Source: JAEUMY01 sp031394355 (lineage in GTDB: Bacteria; Pseudomonadota; Gammaproteobacteria; Burkholderiales; Usitatibacteraceae). From it: DNA of 64,000 nucleotides. Made by a program: the position numbers and the translations under genes. The DNA lies in assembly GCA_031394355.1 (NCBI GenBank), contig JANNSU010000022.1, positions 1 through 64,000 on the forward strand, in the 5' to 3' direction. Shown piece by piece: positions 1-8,744 of the stretch. Within the stretch, counting starts at the first letter, position 1. Every line of letters starts with the position of its first letter. The notes beneath the pieces are model-generated. The model saw only the letters and a list, made by a program, of their open reading frames with translations, did no database searches and was not told the origin of the DNA.

Positions 1-134
1 CCCATCACCCATCACCCATCACCCATCACCCATCACCCATCACCCATCACCCATCACCCATCACCCATCACCCATCACCCATCACCCATCACCCATCACC
101 CATCACCCATCACCCATCACCCATCACCCATCAC
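1..134. repeat. Heptamer tandem array (CCCATCA)n
   Basis: About 19 uninterrupted copies of the 7-bp unit CCCATCA run from the window edge, so the array may continue to the left. It lies downstream of the minus-strand TonB receptor gene. The same unit recurs at 9768-9845. Seven is not a multiple of three and the array has no coding look. Confidence 0.97.
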
Positions 135-149
135 TCGCCTCCCGCCTCC

Positions 150-195
150 CTAAAAAACTAAAAAGGCCCGCAGCTGCTTGTCGCAACGGCGGGCC
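150..195 (-). terminator. Rho-independent terminator of the TonB receptor gene
   Basis: Read on the minus strand, a 7-bp stem GGCCCGC/GCGGGCC (189-195 with 165-171) is followed by a T-rich run, about 50 bases beyond the receptor stop codon. The loop is long (17 bases), so the call rests on stem plus T-tract. Confidence 0.7.
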
Positions 196-243
196 AAACC
201 ACAACCACTCTTTGGGAGATGTGTACTGCTGTGAAACGTGGGA

Positions 244-2988
244 TCAGCGGAACGAGTAGCTCACGCTGCCGTAGTACTGCCGTCCGCGCGGATCGGTGTA
301 GTTCGGGTCGTAGCCTGCCAGGAAGCTGTAGAGCTGGTTGGAACGCGGCGGCTCTTCGTCGAACAGGTTCTTGATGCCGAAGCGGAACTTGAGCGGCTTG
401 CTGTACTGATAGCTGGACGAGAAGTCCCAGAGCTCATAGGCATCGACCTTGCGGGTCGATCCGTTGGCGAGCTTCTGCTGGTCGGTGTGACCGCTGTAGA
501 AGGTCTGCTGCAGGGTGGCGTTCCACTTGCCACGCTCCAGGTTGACCGACACCGTGTGGCGCCAGCGCTGCACGACCTGGTCGAGATAAAACTTGCCAAC
601 GGCTTCGACAAACGGCGCGCCCGGTCCGTCCTGCAGCTTGTAGCTCATGACATAGGTGCCATTGAAATTCAGCGTGAACTTGCCGAGCGCCGTGGTCGGT
701 GCGCGCCATTCGAGGCCGATGTCTAGACCGTTGGTCTTCAGGCCACCCAGGTTACGCAAACGGGAATCGATTTGCGTGATGCGGCCGGGAATGCCACCCA
801 GAGCAGGATCGGCAGCGGCGCGAGTGATGAACGGTGCGAAGCGCGCGGCATCGGTGAAGTAAATGCCTTCCGGCGACACGATGGTGTCGTCCTTCTCGAT
901 GTGCCAGAAATCCACCGAGGTCGACAGGTTCTTGATGCCCTCGAACACGACACCGAGCGAGAACTGCTTGGACTCTTCCGGCTTCAGGTTGGTCGAGCCG
1001 CCGCGCAGCTTGTCCGGCTGCAGGCCGCAGTAGTCCGGGTTGTTGGTGTTGTTGATGCTGCCCACCGTGATGCAGCCCAGCGGATCGTTGTAGATGCCAT
1101 TGGTCTGGCCGATACGGGTGGGCGTGTAGAGATCGGCGAGCGACGGCGCGCGGAAACCCGTGCCGTAGGAGCCACGTACCAGCACGTCCTTGATCGGGTT
1201 CCAGCGAATGCCGAGCTTGGGGTTGGTCGTGTTGCCGGCGTCCGAATAATCGTCGAAGCGCAACGCCGCCTGGATTTCAAGCGTCTTCGTGACAGGCAGG
1301 CTGACCTCGGTAAACACGGCGGTCACGTTGCGCTTGCCGCTGAATGCAACCGCCGTGCCGTCGCCGCGGATCTGGCCGGCTGCGAGCAAGGCGGAGGGGG
1401 TGAAGTCCATGTCCTCGCGACGGCCTTCCAGGCCGAACGCGATGGCGGCGTCGCCACCCGCCATCTGAAAGAGCGAGCGTGAGAGCTTGATGTCGGCAGC
1501 TTGCGTCGTGCCTTTCGACTTCCGCGCATCGTCCTTGATCTTGGTGCTGTTCAGCAGCGCCAATCCGGCCGCATCCGACGGGCCGAAGGGGTTGATGTTG
1601 CCCGTGGCGAAGGCCGTATCGAAGGCTGAGGTCTGTACATAGCCATTGACGTAAGCGTCGGACACCTGATTTTCCGAGATGTTGATGGCGCCATCAAAGT
1701 CCCAGTTGCCCAGCGTGCCCTTGGCACCGAAAACAAAGCGCGATACCTCGGACGACACCTCGTTGGTGCGACCACCGGCTTCGGCAAGACGGAAATTGAG
1801 ACGCAGCGCGCCTGACGTGCCTGCGGCCGTGGCGGTGGCCGTCGGGTAGTAACGTCCGGCAGCCGGGTAGTTCAAGTTGGTGATGGTGAGCGGACTGATG
1901 CGGTACAGCGTGTCGGTCTGTGCCAGCAGTGCCTCGGCGAAGAAGGTCACGTCAGCGCTGGCCGCGTACTGGCCGCGAATGAGCACCGACTTCCGCTCGG
2001 AGGCTGGATACATCTCCGTGTCCTGCATGTAGTCGTAGAAACAGGCATTGGCACCGACGAAGCTGGTGGGCGCATAAACCGTTGCAGGCGGGTTGCAGGT
2101 GGGCGCGCTGGGGTTGAAACGGCCGCCGGTTGCATTGCCGCTGCCGCTCAATCGACGGAAGTTGGCCGGATAGGTGTTGGAGGAACCCACGTCGAGATTG
2201 ATGTCGGGCTGAAAGCTGCCCTTGACCCAGTTGCGCTGCGTGGTGCGGAGCGCCTTGGTGTCCTGCCAATCGAAGACAGCGAAGACGTTGTACTTGTCCT
2301 GGTTGATGTTGCCCATGCCGCCAGAGACCGTGACGATGCGCTTCTCGGCGCCGCCGTCCTGGGTGTTGCTGGCGTAGGCATACAGATCGACGCCCTGATA
2401 CTCGGCGCGCGTGATGAAGTTGATCACGCCGGAGATGGCATCGGTGCCGTAGATGGCCGATGCGCCGTCCTTCAGGATTTCCACGCGCTCGATGGCGGCC
2501 GACGGAATGGAGTTCAAGTCGACACCGGAGGCACCACCGGGTGAGGCGAAGTTGGCGAGACGACGACCGTTCAGCAACACCAGGGTCGAGGACACGCCGA
2601 TGCCGCGCAGGTTGGCGCCGGAGAAGCCGCGCTGACCGGCGATGTCGGAAAAGTGTGCGCCATCGGTCAGTGCTGCCGCGTTGGCGGAAATCTTGGTGAG
2701 CAGTTCGGCGGCCGTGGTGACGCCGCTCTTTTCAATGTCTTCCCGCTTGATGACCTGTACCGGCAGCGCAGTCTCGCCTTCGATACGCTTGATCGAGGAA
2801 CCGGTGACTTCAATTTTTTCCGGCTTCGCGGGCTGGACAGCGGTGGTGGGCGCGGTCTGTGCCAGCGCCTGGGAGGCGACCGCAGCGGCTGAAAGTGTAG
2901 CCAGCGTCATGATCACGGCACGCACGACCGGCTTGATGGCGGGCTGGTGCGGGCATCCTGTGGAAGTCTTGCGTCGGGAAAAGCTCAT
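244..2988 (-). CDS. TonB-dependent receptor (Oar/CirA-like outer membrane protein)
   Basis: 914-residue outer membrane receptor. The start at 2988 is preferred over the open frame up to 3144 because it is preceded by AAGGGG and begins a long basic N-terminus plus hydrophobic stretch ending near ALAQ, a signal peptide. A plug domain follows (EKIEVTGSSIKR, then LNGRRLANF and the VEILKDGASAIYGTDAISGVINF-type segment), then a beta-barrel rich in aromatic strands ending YSFR. Receptors with this VTGSSIKR start are common in Xanthomonadales and are used for peptides, siderophores or oligosaccharides; the substrate cannot be read from sequence. It is transcribed away from the cyanophycinase gene across a shared intergenic region, so uptake of peptide-like products is possible (inference). 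Confidence 0.93.
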   Translation of the reverse strand: MSFSRRKTSTGCPHQPAIKPVVRAVIMTLATLSAAAVASQALAQTAPTTAVQPAKPEKIEVTGSSIKRIEGETALPVQVIKREDIEKSGVTTAAELLTKISANAAALTDGAHFSDIAGQRGFSGANLRGIGVSSTLVLLNGRRLANFASPGGASGVDLNSIPSAAIERVEILKDGASAIYGTDAISGVINFITRAEYQGVDLYAYASNTQDGGAEKRIVTVSGGMGNINQDKYNVFAVFDWQDTKALRTTQRNWVKGSFQPDINLDVGSSNTYPANFRRLSGSGNATGGRFNPSAPTCNPPATVYAPTSFVGANACFYDYMQDTEMYPASERKSVLIRGQYAASADVTFFAEALLAQTDTLYRISPLTITNLNYPAAGRYYPTATATAAGTSGALRLNFRLAEAGGRTNEVSSEVSRFVFGAKGTLGNWDFDGAINISENQVSDAYVNGYVQTSAFDTAFATGNINPFGPSDAAGLALLNSTKIKDDARKSKGTTQAADIKLSRSLFQMAGGDAAIAFGLEGRREDMDFTPSALLAAGQIRGDGTAVAFSGKRNVTAVFTEVSLPVTKTLEIQAALRFDDYSDAGNTTNPKLGIRWNPIKDVLVRGSYGTGFRAPSLADLYTPTRIGQTNGIYNDPLGCITVGSINNTNNPDYCGLQPDKLRGGSTNLKPEESKQFSLGVVFEGIKNLSTSVDFWHIEKDDTIVSPEGIYFTDAARFAPFITRAAADPALGGIPGRITQIDSRLRNLGGLKTNGLDIGLEWRAPTTALGKFTLNFNGTYVMSYKLQDGPGAPFVEAVGKFYLDQVVQRWRHTVSVNLERGKWNATLQQTFYSGHTDQQKLANGSTRKVDAYELWDFSSSYQYSKPLKFRFGIKNLFDEEPPRSNQLYSFLAGYDPNYTDPRGRQYYGSVSYSFR

Positions 2989-3385
2989 TGAATGCAACCC
3001 CTTGTCGTTGAATGTCTCGGTGATGACGTGACCACTTATTGGTGTGATCCGTTCCTGCTGTGGTGCGGGCCGTGTCGCGCTGCGTCTGCCGCATAGACTG
3101 CCGCATGACCTGTCGCATAACCTGCTGCACCCATCAAGATGCATCGCAGTGTATTGAGACCGCTGGCAATTGAAAGGGGTTGGAGGACCCGGAGTCGCAA
3201 TGCTGCAACTTGCCGTCGCAAAGCTGAAAACGGGATGTCATGTTTGTGCAACGCCAAACGAAAGACGCTGATTCAACAGCAGATTTTTTGAGGCGACGAT
3301 CCGTTTTCGACAAAGCGACCGATAGTTACAGAATCGTTCCAGGCCCCGACATGACGCCTGTCTGCCTGTGCCACACTTCGATCCC
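2989..3385. promoter_or_regulatory. Divergent intergenic region with degenerate 12-mer repeats
   Basis: About 400 bases separate the divergently read TonB receptor and cyanophycinase genes and must hold promoters for both. At about 3081-3130 there are four imperfect 12-13 base units of the type CTGCCGCATAGA. No clear -35/-10 pair or operator was assigned. Confidence 0.4.
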
Positions 3386-4846
3386 ATGAATTGTCCGAAC
3401 CCAGATTCCCCTTACCCGGATTCCCCGTACCGATCCGCTGACAGGCAGGCTCGTGCCACCGCATGCACGGCCCTCCGCGTACTGACCGTCCTGACTGTCG
3501 CGTCGACCCTGACGGCTGGTCTCGTCCGGGCCGAGTCCGCACCGTCGATCCCGGCCGCAACCGGAACGGTGTCCGCGCCTGTCAGGGGTTGCGCCATTGC
3601 CATCGGCGGCGCACTGGCTGTCAACAATACCGAGGTGTGGCAGCGCATCGTGAACCAGGCTGGCGGCAAGGGTGCGCGCTTTGCCGTGTTCGCCACTGCA
3701 TCGGCCGAGCCCGAAAAATCCGCTGCATCCATCGTCGCGGCCTTGCAGCGACACGGTGCGGTGGCCGAACATATTCCGGTTGCGATCAAACTGAAATCAC
3801 CGGACTGGAAGCTCGCGGTGAAGGACCCGGCACTGATTGCGAAGGTGCGTGCCAGCAACGGCGTCTATCTGGCAGGCGGCGCGCAGTCGCGCTACACCGA
3901 GGCGCTGCTGGCCCCGGCAGGCAAACCGACCGCGATGCTGGACGCCATCTGGTCCGTGTTGAACAAGGGCGGCGTGGTGGCGGGCTCCAGCGCCGGTGCA
4001 GCGGTGATGAGCGAGACGATGTTCAATGAGCCACAGCCTGTGATGGATATCCTCAAGTTCGGCATACGGCCGAATGAGGATCTGGCACCGGGACTCGGCT
4101 TTGCAGGGCCGGGATTGATTGTGGATCAGCATTTCCTGAAGCGCGGCCGCTTTGGCCGCCTGCTGCCTGCCATGCTGCACAGCCGGATCAAGCTGGGCGT
4201 CGGTGTCGATGAAAACACGGCAGCCATGTTCTGTGGGCGGCAGGTGGAAGTCTTCGGTGGCAAGGGCGCGCTCGTGATTGACTTGAATGACGCCAGCACC
4301 GACTCATCGGTCTCCGATTTCAACGTGCGCGATGCAAGATTGACCTATCTCGATCGTGGCGACCGCTACGATCTCGGCAGCAGAATCGTGACGCCATCTC
4401 GAGAAAAACTGGCGGGCCGTCCTATCGATCCCAATGCGAAGGACTTCAAACCCTATTTCAGGGCCGACGAGTTCCACCCAGACGTGCTGGGCGACACCGT
4501 GGTAGCGAACCTGATGGGCAACTTCATCGACAACGCGCAGCGTGAAGTGATCGGGCTGGCCTTCGACGGCCTGGCGGCCACCGCAGCCGCCGGGTCTGCC
4601 ACCGCCGCGACCGGGTCTGCCACTCCTGACGCCGGGTCTGCCACCTCTGCCACCACCGCTGCAGACAGGAAGCTGGATCTCAGTTTCGAATTCCGTTTTC
4701 GCAAAGGGCCAGACAGCCTTGGCTGGTTCACGAGCGCATTTGGTGGCGAGGACTATACGGTTGCGAATATTCGCCTGGACGTGACGCCCGTGACGCTCGC
4801 CGTGCCGCTGTATCGGAAGCGTGCGGCGGAGGCAGCCAGACCGTGA
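3386..4846 (+). CDS. Secreted cyanophycinase (peptidase family S51)
   Basis: Predicted extracellular cyanophycinase, which hydrolyses multi-L-arginyl-poly-L-aspartate to beta-Asp-Arg dipeptides. The ATG at 3386 gives a 486-residue protein; a GTG at 3368 is also open. The N-terminus holds a hydrophobic segment ending AGLVRAES, a signal peptide. The S51 core is clear: IAIGGALA near the start, then the nucleophile elbow GSSAGAAVMS with Ser about 202, and GVDENTAAMF. Intracellular CphB proteins are about 270 residues, so the length and signal fit the exported CphE type. The C-terminal part has a low-complexity stretch with three GSAT repeats (4590-4660), then a beta-rich tail holding one GCGAATATTCGC site (encoded ANIR). 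The next gene, 85 bases on, starts an arginine transporter, which supports a role in arginine supply. Confidence 0.9.
   Translation: MNCPNPDSPYPDSPYRSADRQARATACTALRVLTVLTVASTLTAGLVRAESAPSIPAATGTVSAPVRGCAIAIGGALAVNNTEVWQRIVNQAGGKGARFAVFATASAEPEKSAASIVAALQRHGAVAEHIPVAIKLKSPDWKLAVKDPALIAKVRASNGVYLAGGAQSRYTEALLAPAGKPTAMLDAIWSVLNKGGVVAGSSAGAAVMSETMFNEPQPVMDILKFGIRPNEDLAPGLGFAGPGLIVDQHFLKRGRFGRLLPAMLHSRIKLGVGVDENTAAMFCGRQVEVFGGKGALVIDLNDASTDSSVSDFNVRDARLTYLDRGDRYDLGSRIVTPSREKLAGRPIDPNAKDFKPYFRADEFHPDVLGDTVVANLMGNFIDNAQREVIGLAFDGLAATAAAGSATAATGSATPDAGSATSATTAADRKLDLSFEFRFRKGPDSLGWFTSAFGGEDYTVANIRLDVTPVTLAVPLYRKRAAEAARP
4763..4774. repeat. GCGAATATTCGC palindrome, site 1
   Basis: Perfect 12-mer inside the cyanophycinase C-terminus, read as ANIR. 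Confidence 0.97.
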
Positions 4847-4931
4847 ACGGGACTCGCTACGGGCTGGCAGTCGGCGCTGGCCGGACAGAACGGGGACAAT
4901 GCCGGTTTTCGCCCCGCAGAGGAACCTCCAC

Positions 4932-5720
4932 ATGAAAGCGAATCATTTCACGCTCGCACTGATTCTCGCCGCCACAGTCGCCACTGCAATGCCTGCTGCT
5001 GCGCAGGAGCGCAAAATCCGGATCGGCGTCGAAGGTGCCTACCCGCCCTTCTCCGAAGTCGGCGCGGACGGCAAGATCAAGGGTTTTGACATCGACATCG
5101 GCAACGCCCTCTGCGCAGAGCTGAAGGCGCAATGCACGATGATCATCCAGGACTTCGACGGCATGATCCCGTCGCTCGTGGCGCGCAAGTTCGACGCCAT
5201 TCTCGCGTCCATGTCCATCACCGACGAGCGCAAGAAGGCCGTGGATTTCACCGACAAGTATTACCACTCGCCGGAACAATTCGTCGGCAAGGCCGGCTCC
5301 ATTACCGACGCCTCCCCAGCCGGCATGAAGGGCAAGCGCATTGGCGTGCAGCGCACCACCACGCACGACCGGTTCGTCACGGATGTGTACAAGCAATCGC
5401 AGATCGTGCGCTACACCAAGCAGAGCGATGTCTATCTCGACCTCACGGCCGGCCGCATTGATGTGGCCATGCTGGACAGCGTGGCGGCTGATTTCGGCTT
5501 CCTGCGCACGCCGCAAGGCAAGGGCTATAGCTACATCGGCGAACCGGCGAATGACCCGAAGTACTTCGGCTATGGCTCAGGCATCGCAGTCCGCAAGGGC
5601 GATACCAAGCTGCGCGATGACCTCAACCGCGCCATCGCCGCCATCCGCGCCAATGGCACGTACAAGAAGATCCAGGACAAGTACTTCACGTTTGATATTT
5701 ATGGGGCACCGGTGAAGTGA
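4932..5720 (+). CDS. aotJ: Arginine/ornithine ABC transporter periplasmic binding protein
   Basis: 262-residue periplasmic solute-binding protein of the ArgT/HisJ/AotJ family (SBP family 3). The ATG at 4932 follows GAGGAACCTCC, a good ribosome site, and opens a signal peptide cut after AAAQ. Typical family features follow: RIGVEGAYPPFSE at the mature N-terminus, GFDIDIGNALC, the hinge DGMIPSL, and ASMSITDERKKAVDFTDKY. It should bind basic amino acids and deliver them to the AotQ/AotM permease and AotP ATPase encoded just downstream. In P. aeruginosa the cognate genes are aotJQMOP-argR. Here a 400-base block of repeats separates aotJ from aotQ, which could change their relative expression. Confidence 0.92.
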   Translation: MKANHFTLALILAATVATAMPAAAQERKIRIGVEGAYPPFSEVGADGKIKGFDIDIGNALCAELKAQCTMIIQDFDGMIPSLVARKFDAILASMSITDERKKAVDFTDKYYHSPEQFVGKAGSITDASPAGMKGKRIGVQRTTTHDRFVTDVYKQSQIVRYTKQSDVYLDLTAGRIDVAMLDSVAADFGFLRTPQGKGYSYIGEPANDPKYFGYGSGIAVRKGDTKLRDDLNRAIAAIRANGTYKKIQDKYFTFDIYGAPVK

Positions 5721-5767
5721 TGGTGATGTTGAAAGACGTACCGTCGATGGACGCCTACCGAGCCGTT

Positions 5768-5837
5768 GTAGCCCGGATGGAGCAGAGCGCAATCCGGGGG
5801 ATTGGTCCCGGATTCCGTTTCACTGCATCCGGGCTAC
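5768..5837. repeat. REP-type inverted repeat, GTAGCCCGGAT ends
   Basis: Two inverted copies of the widespread GTAGCCCGGATGNAGC...AATCCGGG repeat form a 70-bp hairpin with 11-bp terminal arms GTAGCCCGGAT/ATCCGGGCTAC. Further single copies lie near 9647-9685 and 41140-41171. It sits between aotJ and aotQ. Confidence 0.9.
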
Positions 5838-5875
5838 GGTGCTTTGCCGATCCACGCACAGGCGGCGGACTTTCA

Positions 5876-5966
5876 CTCCCCTTTGAAAAAGGGGGGCAGG
5901 GGGGATTTCGGTCTTGCCGTCAGTCAATGCAAATCCCCCTCAATCCCCCTTTTTCAAAGGGGGAAG
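5876..5966. repeat. C-rich dispersed inverted repeat (CCCCTTTGAAAAAGGGG family)
   Basis: Two facing copies of the module AAATCCCCCTCAATCCCCC followed by TTTTTCAAAGGGGGA form a large inverted repeat. Each copy also contains its own small hairpin. Other copies are at 12384-12515 and 33264-33291. This type of repeat is known from many bacterial genomes. Confidence 0.9.
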
Positions 5967-5972
5967 CAAGAA

Positions 5973-6024
5973 CGCGAATATTGTTTCCGTCTGACTTGTG
6001 GTCAGCAAAAACCCTCTGCGCCCC
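5973..6024 (+). repeat. Truncated 5' half of the 98-bp element
   Basis: Starts CGCGAATATTGTTTC and aligns for about 50 bases with the left half of the full element that begins at 6025. The internal hairpin is CTGAC/GTCAG here but CCGAC/GTCGG in the full copy: a paired change. The right half is missing. Confidence 0.75.
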
Positions 6025-6122
6025 TGCGAATATTGTTTCAGTCCGACTTGCGGTCGGCCGGAAATCCCTGCGGGACCAGCTGCGCTGTCCAGCCGCACTT
6101 CACACGAGTTCGGCTAGTCGCA
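6025..6122 (+). mobile_element. 98-bp structured element, copy D
   Basis: Begins TGCGAATATTG and ends CTAGTCGCA, exactly 98 bp, with the core variant GGACCAGCTGCGCTGTCC starting 48 bases in. A right-hand hairpin pairs AGCCG with CGGCT and ACT with AGT. The last base lies directly before the ATG of aotQ, so the element forms the leader of that gene and no other clear ribosome site is seen. See the findings for the family. Confidence 0.8.
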
Positions 6123-6812
6123 ATGCTGATTGACTACCTCCCCACCCTGCTGGACGGCACCCTGGTCACGCTCGCGGTGGCGGGTGCATCGCTCGCCATC
6201 GCTCTGGTGCTGGGGCTCGCGGGGGCGGCAGCAAAGCTCTCACGCTCGACCGGGTTGAGAGCGATTGCGACGACCTACACAACCGTCATCCGTGGCGTGC
6301 CCGATCTGGTGCTGATGCTGCTCATTTTCTACGGCGGCCAGGTGGGCGTGAACTGGCTGGCGGCACAACTGGGCCACGACGGCTATGTCGACATCAACCC
6401 GTTCATCGCCGGGGTGGCCACCATCGGCTTCATCTTCGGGGCCTACCTGACCGAGACGTTTCGCGGCGCGCTCATGGCCATTCCGGCAGGACAGCGCGAA
6501 GCCGGGCTCGCGTTCGGCATGTCGCCCCTCAACGTGTTGTGGCGCATCACGCTGCCGCAAATGATCCGTCTGGCGTTGCCGGGCTTCACCAACAACTGGC
6601 TGGTGCTGGTGAAGTCCACCGCGATTGTGTCCATCATCGGGCTGTCAGACATGATGCAGCGCGCGGGCTTCGCGGCCGGTGCCACGCAGCAGCCGTTCAC
6701 GTTCTATCTCGCAGCCGCAGGGCTATATCTGGCCATCACGTCGGTATCGCTCATCGCCTTGAATGCGCTGAACCAGCGCTATTCTCTCGGCGTCCGGACA
6801 GCGCAAGCATGA
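6123..6812 (+). CDS. aotQ: Arginine ABC transporter permease (HisQ/AotQ type)
   Basis: 229-residue inner-membrane permease of the polar amino acid type. The ATG at 6123 fits the family N-terminus (MLIDYLPTLLDGTLVTL); the open frame reaches back to 5802 but there it translates repeats. Several membrane spans are visible, and the cytoplasmic loop GQREAGLAFGMSPLNVLWRITLPQMIRLALPG is the EAA motif that docks on the ATPase. It pairs with AotM, whose start overlaps its stop by four bases. The 98-bp element ends at the base before the start codon and takes the place of a normal leader, which may lower or control translation (inference). Confidence 0.92.
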   Translation: MLIDYLPTLLDGTLVTLAVAGASLAIALVLGLAGAAAKLSRSTGLRAIATTYTTVIRGVPDLVLMLLIFYGGQVGVNWLAAQLGHDGYVDINPFIAGVATIGFIFGAYLTETFRGALMAIPAGQREAGLAFGMSPLNVLWRITLPQMIRLALPGFTNNWLVLVKSTAIVSIIGLSDMMQRAGFAAGATQQPFTFYLAAAGLYLAITSVSLIALNALNQRYSLGVRTAQA

Positions 6813-7501
6813 ACTGGGACGCGATCAGCACGAGCCTGCCCGGCTATGTCGACGGCACGTTGCTCACGCTCGAGCTGCTCGGCGCGTCACTGCTGCTGGG
6901 TTTGGTGTGCGCACTGCCGCTCGCGCTGCTGCGGGCATCGTCCAACGCCTGGGCCAGCCGGTCCGTCTGGTGTTTCACCTACGTCATCCGCGGTACGCCG
7001 ATGCTGGTACAGCTCTTCCTCATCTATTACGGTCTGGCGCAGTTTCCGGCCGTGCGGGAAAGCTTGCTCTGGCCCTGGCTCTCGCAAGCCTGGTTCTGCG
7101 CCGTGCTGGCTTTCGGCGTCAACACCTGCGCCTACACGGTGGAAATCATCGCCGGCTGCATCCGGGCCACGCCGCACGGCGAAGTGGAAGCGGCGCGCGC
7201 CATGGGCCTCACCACCGCGCAGGTCTATCGCCGGATCCTGCTGCCTTCTGCGCTGCGCCGGGCGCTGCCGGCTTACTCGAACGAAGTCATCATGATGCTG
7301 CACGGCACATCGCTTGCCAGCATCGTGACCCTGCTGGATCTCACCGGTGCCGCGCGCGAGGTGAATTCGCGCTTCTATGCGCCCTTTGAAGCCTTCATCA
7401 CTGCCGCCCTCTTTTACCTTGCCCTGACCTTTCTGCTGGTCGGGGTATTCCATTTTGCAGAGCGGCACTGGCTGAAGCATCTGCGCCCCAGAGTCACTTG
7501 A
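6809..7501 (+). CDS. aotM: Arginine ABC transporter permease (HisM/AotM type)
   Basis: 230-residue second permease of the basic amino acid transporter. It starts with ATGA overlapping the aotQ stop, typical of translational coupling. The family N-terminus GYVDGTLLTLELL, five or so membrane spans and an EAA loop (GEVEAARAMGLTTAQVYRRILLP) are present. HisM/AotM forms a heterodimer with HisQ/AotQ and both contact the AotP ATPase. The following open frame overlaps its end by four bases. Confidence 0.92.
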   Translation: MNWDAISTSLPGYVDGTLLTLELLGASLLLGLVCALPLALLRASSNAWASRSVWCFTYVIRGTPMLVQLFLIYYGLAQFPAVRESLLWPWLSQAWFCAVLAFGVNTCAYTVEIIAGCIRATPHGEVEAARAMGLTTAQVYRRILLPSALRRALPAYSNEVIMMLHGTSLASIVTLLDLTGAAREVNSRFYAPFEAFITAALFYLALTFLLVGVFHFAERHWLKHLRPRVT

Positions 7502-7542
7502 GCCACCTGATCAAGCTGAACCCATCGAGCACCCCGACACAC

Positions 7543-8673
7543 ATGAACGTTCAACACCACCCTCTGGCCGCCACCGCGCTCGGTACCCGCCGCGAGCTGA
7601 CCAGCTTGCATTTTGGTCTCGCGAACAGTGGCGGGGCAGGACACAAGAAGGTCTACATCCAGGCATCGCTGCATGCGGATGAACTGCCCGGCATGCTGGT
7701 CGCACATCATCTGCGTCAACGCCTGCTCACACTGGAGGCGGCGGATCGTCTTGCATGCGAGGTGGTGCTGGTGCCGGTGGCGAACCCGCTGGGTCTCGCG
7801 CAGTCGGTGCTGCGCAATGCGCAGGGTCGCTTTGACCTTGTCACCGGTGAGAATTTCAATCGCCACTACCCGCCTCTGAAGGATGCTGTCATCGAGCTTG
7901 TCGCCGGCAAGCTAGGCGAGAACGAGGCAGAGAACACTGCGAATATTCGCACTGCCATGCGCGACGCACTGGCCACATGGCAGACCACGGGTGAACTGGA
8001 AAGCCTGAGGAAGACGCTGCTGGCGCTCGCCTGCGACGCAGACATCGTGCTCGACCTGCACTGCGACACCGAGGCGGTGGTGCATCTCTACACTGGCACA
8101 CCGCTGTGGCCGAAGGTCGAGCCACTTGCCCGCTATCTGGGCGCGCACGCAACGCTGCTTGCGACCGAGAGTGGCGACAATCCGTTTGATGAAGCCTGCT
8201 CCCAGACATGGTGGCAATTGGCGGATCACTTCGGTACAGCCTGTCCGATTGCCCTCGGCTGTGTTGCGGTGACCGTGGAGCTCCGCGGGCTGGCGGATGT
8301 GGACCATGTTTACGCCGCTCGCGACGCCGACGCGATTCTTCACTATCTGGCGCAACAAGGCTTGCTGCGTCAGGATGCGCCGCCACTTCCGGACCTCATT
8401 GCCCCGGCGACACCGCTTGCGGGGTCTGAAGCGCTCTATGCGCCCATGGCGGGGATCGTGGTGTTCCTGCGCGCGCCGGGCGACCACATACGCGCGGGTG
8501 ACGAGATTGCCGAAATCATCGATCCGCTCACCACGGAGTCGGTGCGGCTGAAGGCGAGCGTTGATGGCATCCTCTATGCTCGCGACCATCAGCGCTACGC
8601 ACTCGCCGGTGCGCGGCTGGCCAAGGTGGCCGGCGCGGTGCCGATTCGGACAGGGAAGTTGCTGAGCGCCTGA
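7543..8673 (+). CDS. aotO: Succinylglutamate desuccinylase/aspartoacylase family hydrolase (AotO-like)
   Basis: 376-residue zinc carboxypeptidase-fold protein of the AstE/AspA family. Zinc ligands are visible as HADELPG (His and Glu) and the later His in LDLHCD; NFNRHYP is a substrate-side motif. A TTG at 7498 is open and overlaps aotM, but the ATG at 7543 starts the conserved part. In P. aeruginosa the gene in this position, aotO, is not needed for uptake. Because no aruE is found after aruB, this protein is the only AstE-like enzyme in the cluster and could supply the last step, N-succinylglutamate to glutamate plus succinate (inference). It contains a palindrome site at 7939-7950 that encodes ANIR. 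Confidence 0.85.
   Translation: MNVQHHPLAATALGTRRELTSLHFGLANSGGAGHKKVYIQASLHADELPGMLVAHHLRQRLLTLEAADRLACEVVLVPVANPLGLAQSVLRNAQGRFDLVTGENFNRHYPPLKDAVIELVAGKLGENEAENTANIRTAMRDALATWQTTGELESLRKTLLALACDADIVLDLHCDTEAVVHLYTGTPLWPKVEPLARYLGAHATLLATESGDNPFDEACSQTWWQLADHFGTACPIALGCVAVTVELRGLADVDHVYAARDADAILHYLAQQGLLRQDAPPLPDLIAPATPLAGSEALYAPMAGIVVFLRAPGDHIRAGDEIAEIIDPLTTESVRLKASVDGILYARDHQRYALAGARLAKVAGAVPIRTGKLLSA
7939..7950. repeat. GCGAATATTCGC palindrome, site 2
   Basis: Full 14-mer TGCGAATATTCGCA inside aotO, read as ANIR. Confidence 0.97.
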
Positions 8674-8679
8674 TGTGTC

Positions 8680-8711
8680 GGGGTTCGGGGTTCGGGGTTC
8701 GGGGTTCGGGT
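8680..8711. repeat. Heptamer array (GGGGTTC)4
   Basis: Four perfect GGGGTTC units and a degenerate fifth lie between aotO and aotP, ending about 33 bases before the aotP start. Related CCCGAATC/CCCCGAA units continue inside the start of aotP (8789-8820), where they encode a Pro-Asn-Pro-rich segment. Confidence 0.92.
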
Positions 8712-8744
8712 CTCAATGGTGCACGTTCTACAATTACTGACTAC

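Noticed and set aside
1..134. CRISPR array from regular CCCATCA repeats
   Set aside because: The 7-bp units are head to tail without spacers, and no cas gene is near.
4590..4660. Noncoding tandem repeat within the cyanophycinase gene
   Set aside because: The GGGTCTGCCACC units keep the frame and encode GSAT repeats in a linker, so they are part of the protein.
5802..6122. N-terminal extension of AotQ
   Set aside because: The frame upstream of 6123 translates REP, C-rich and 98-bp repeats.
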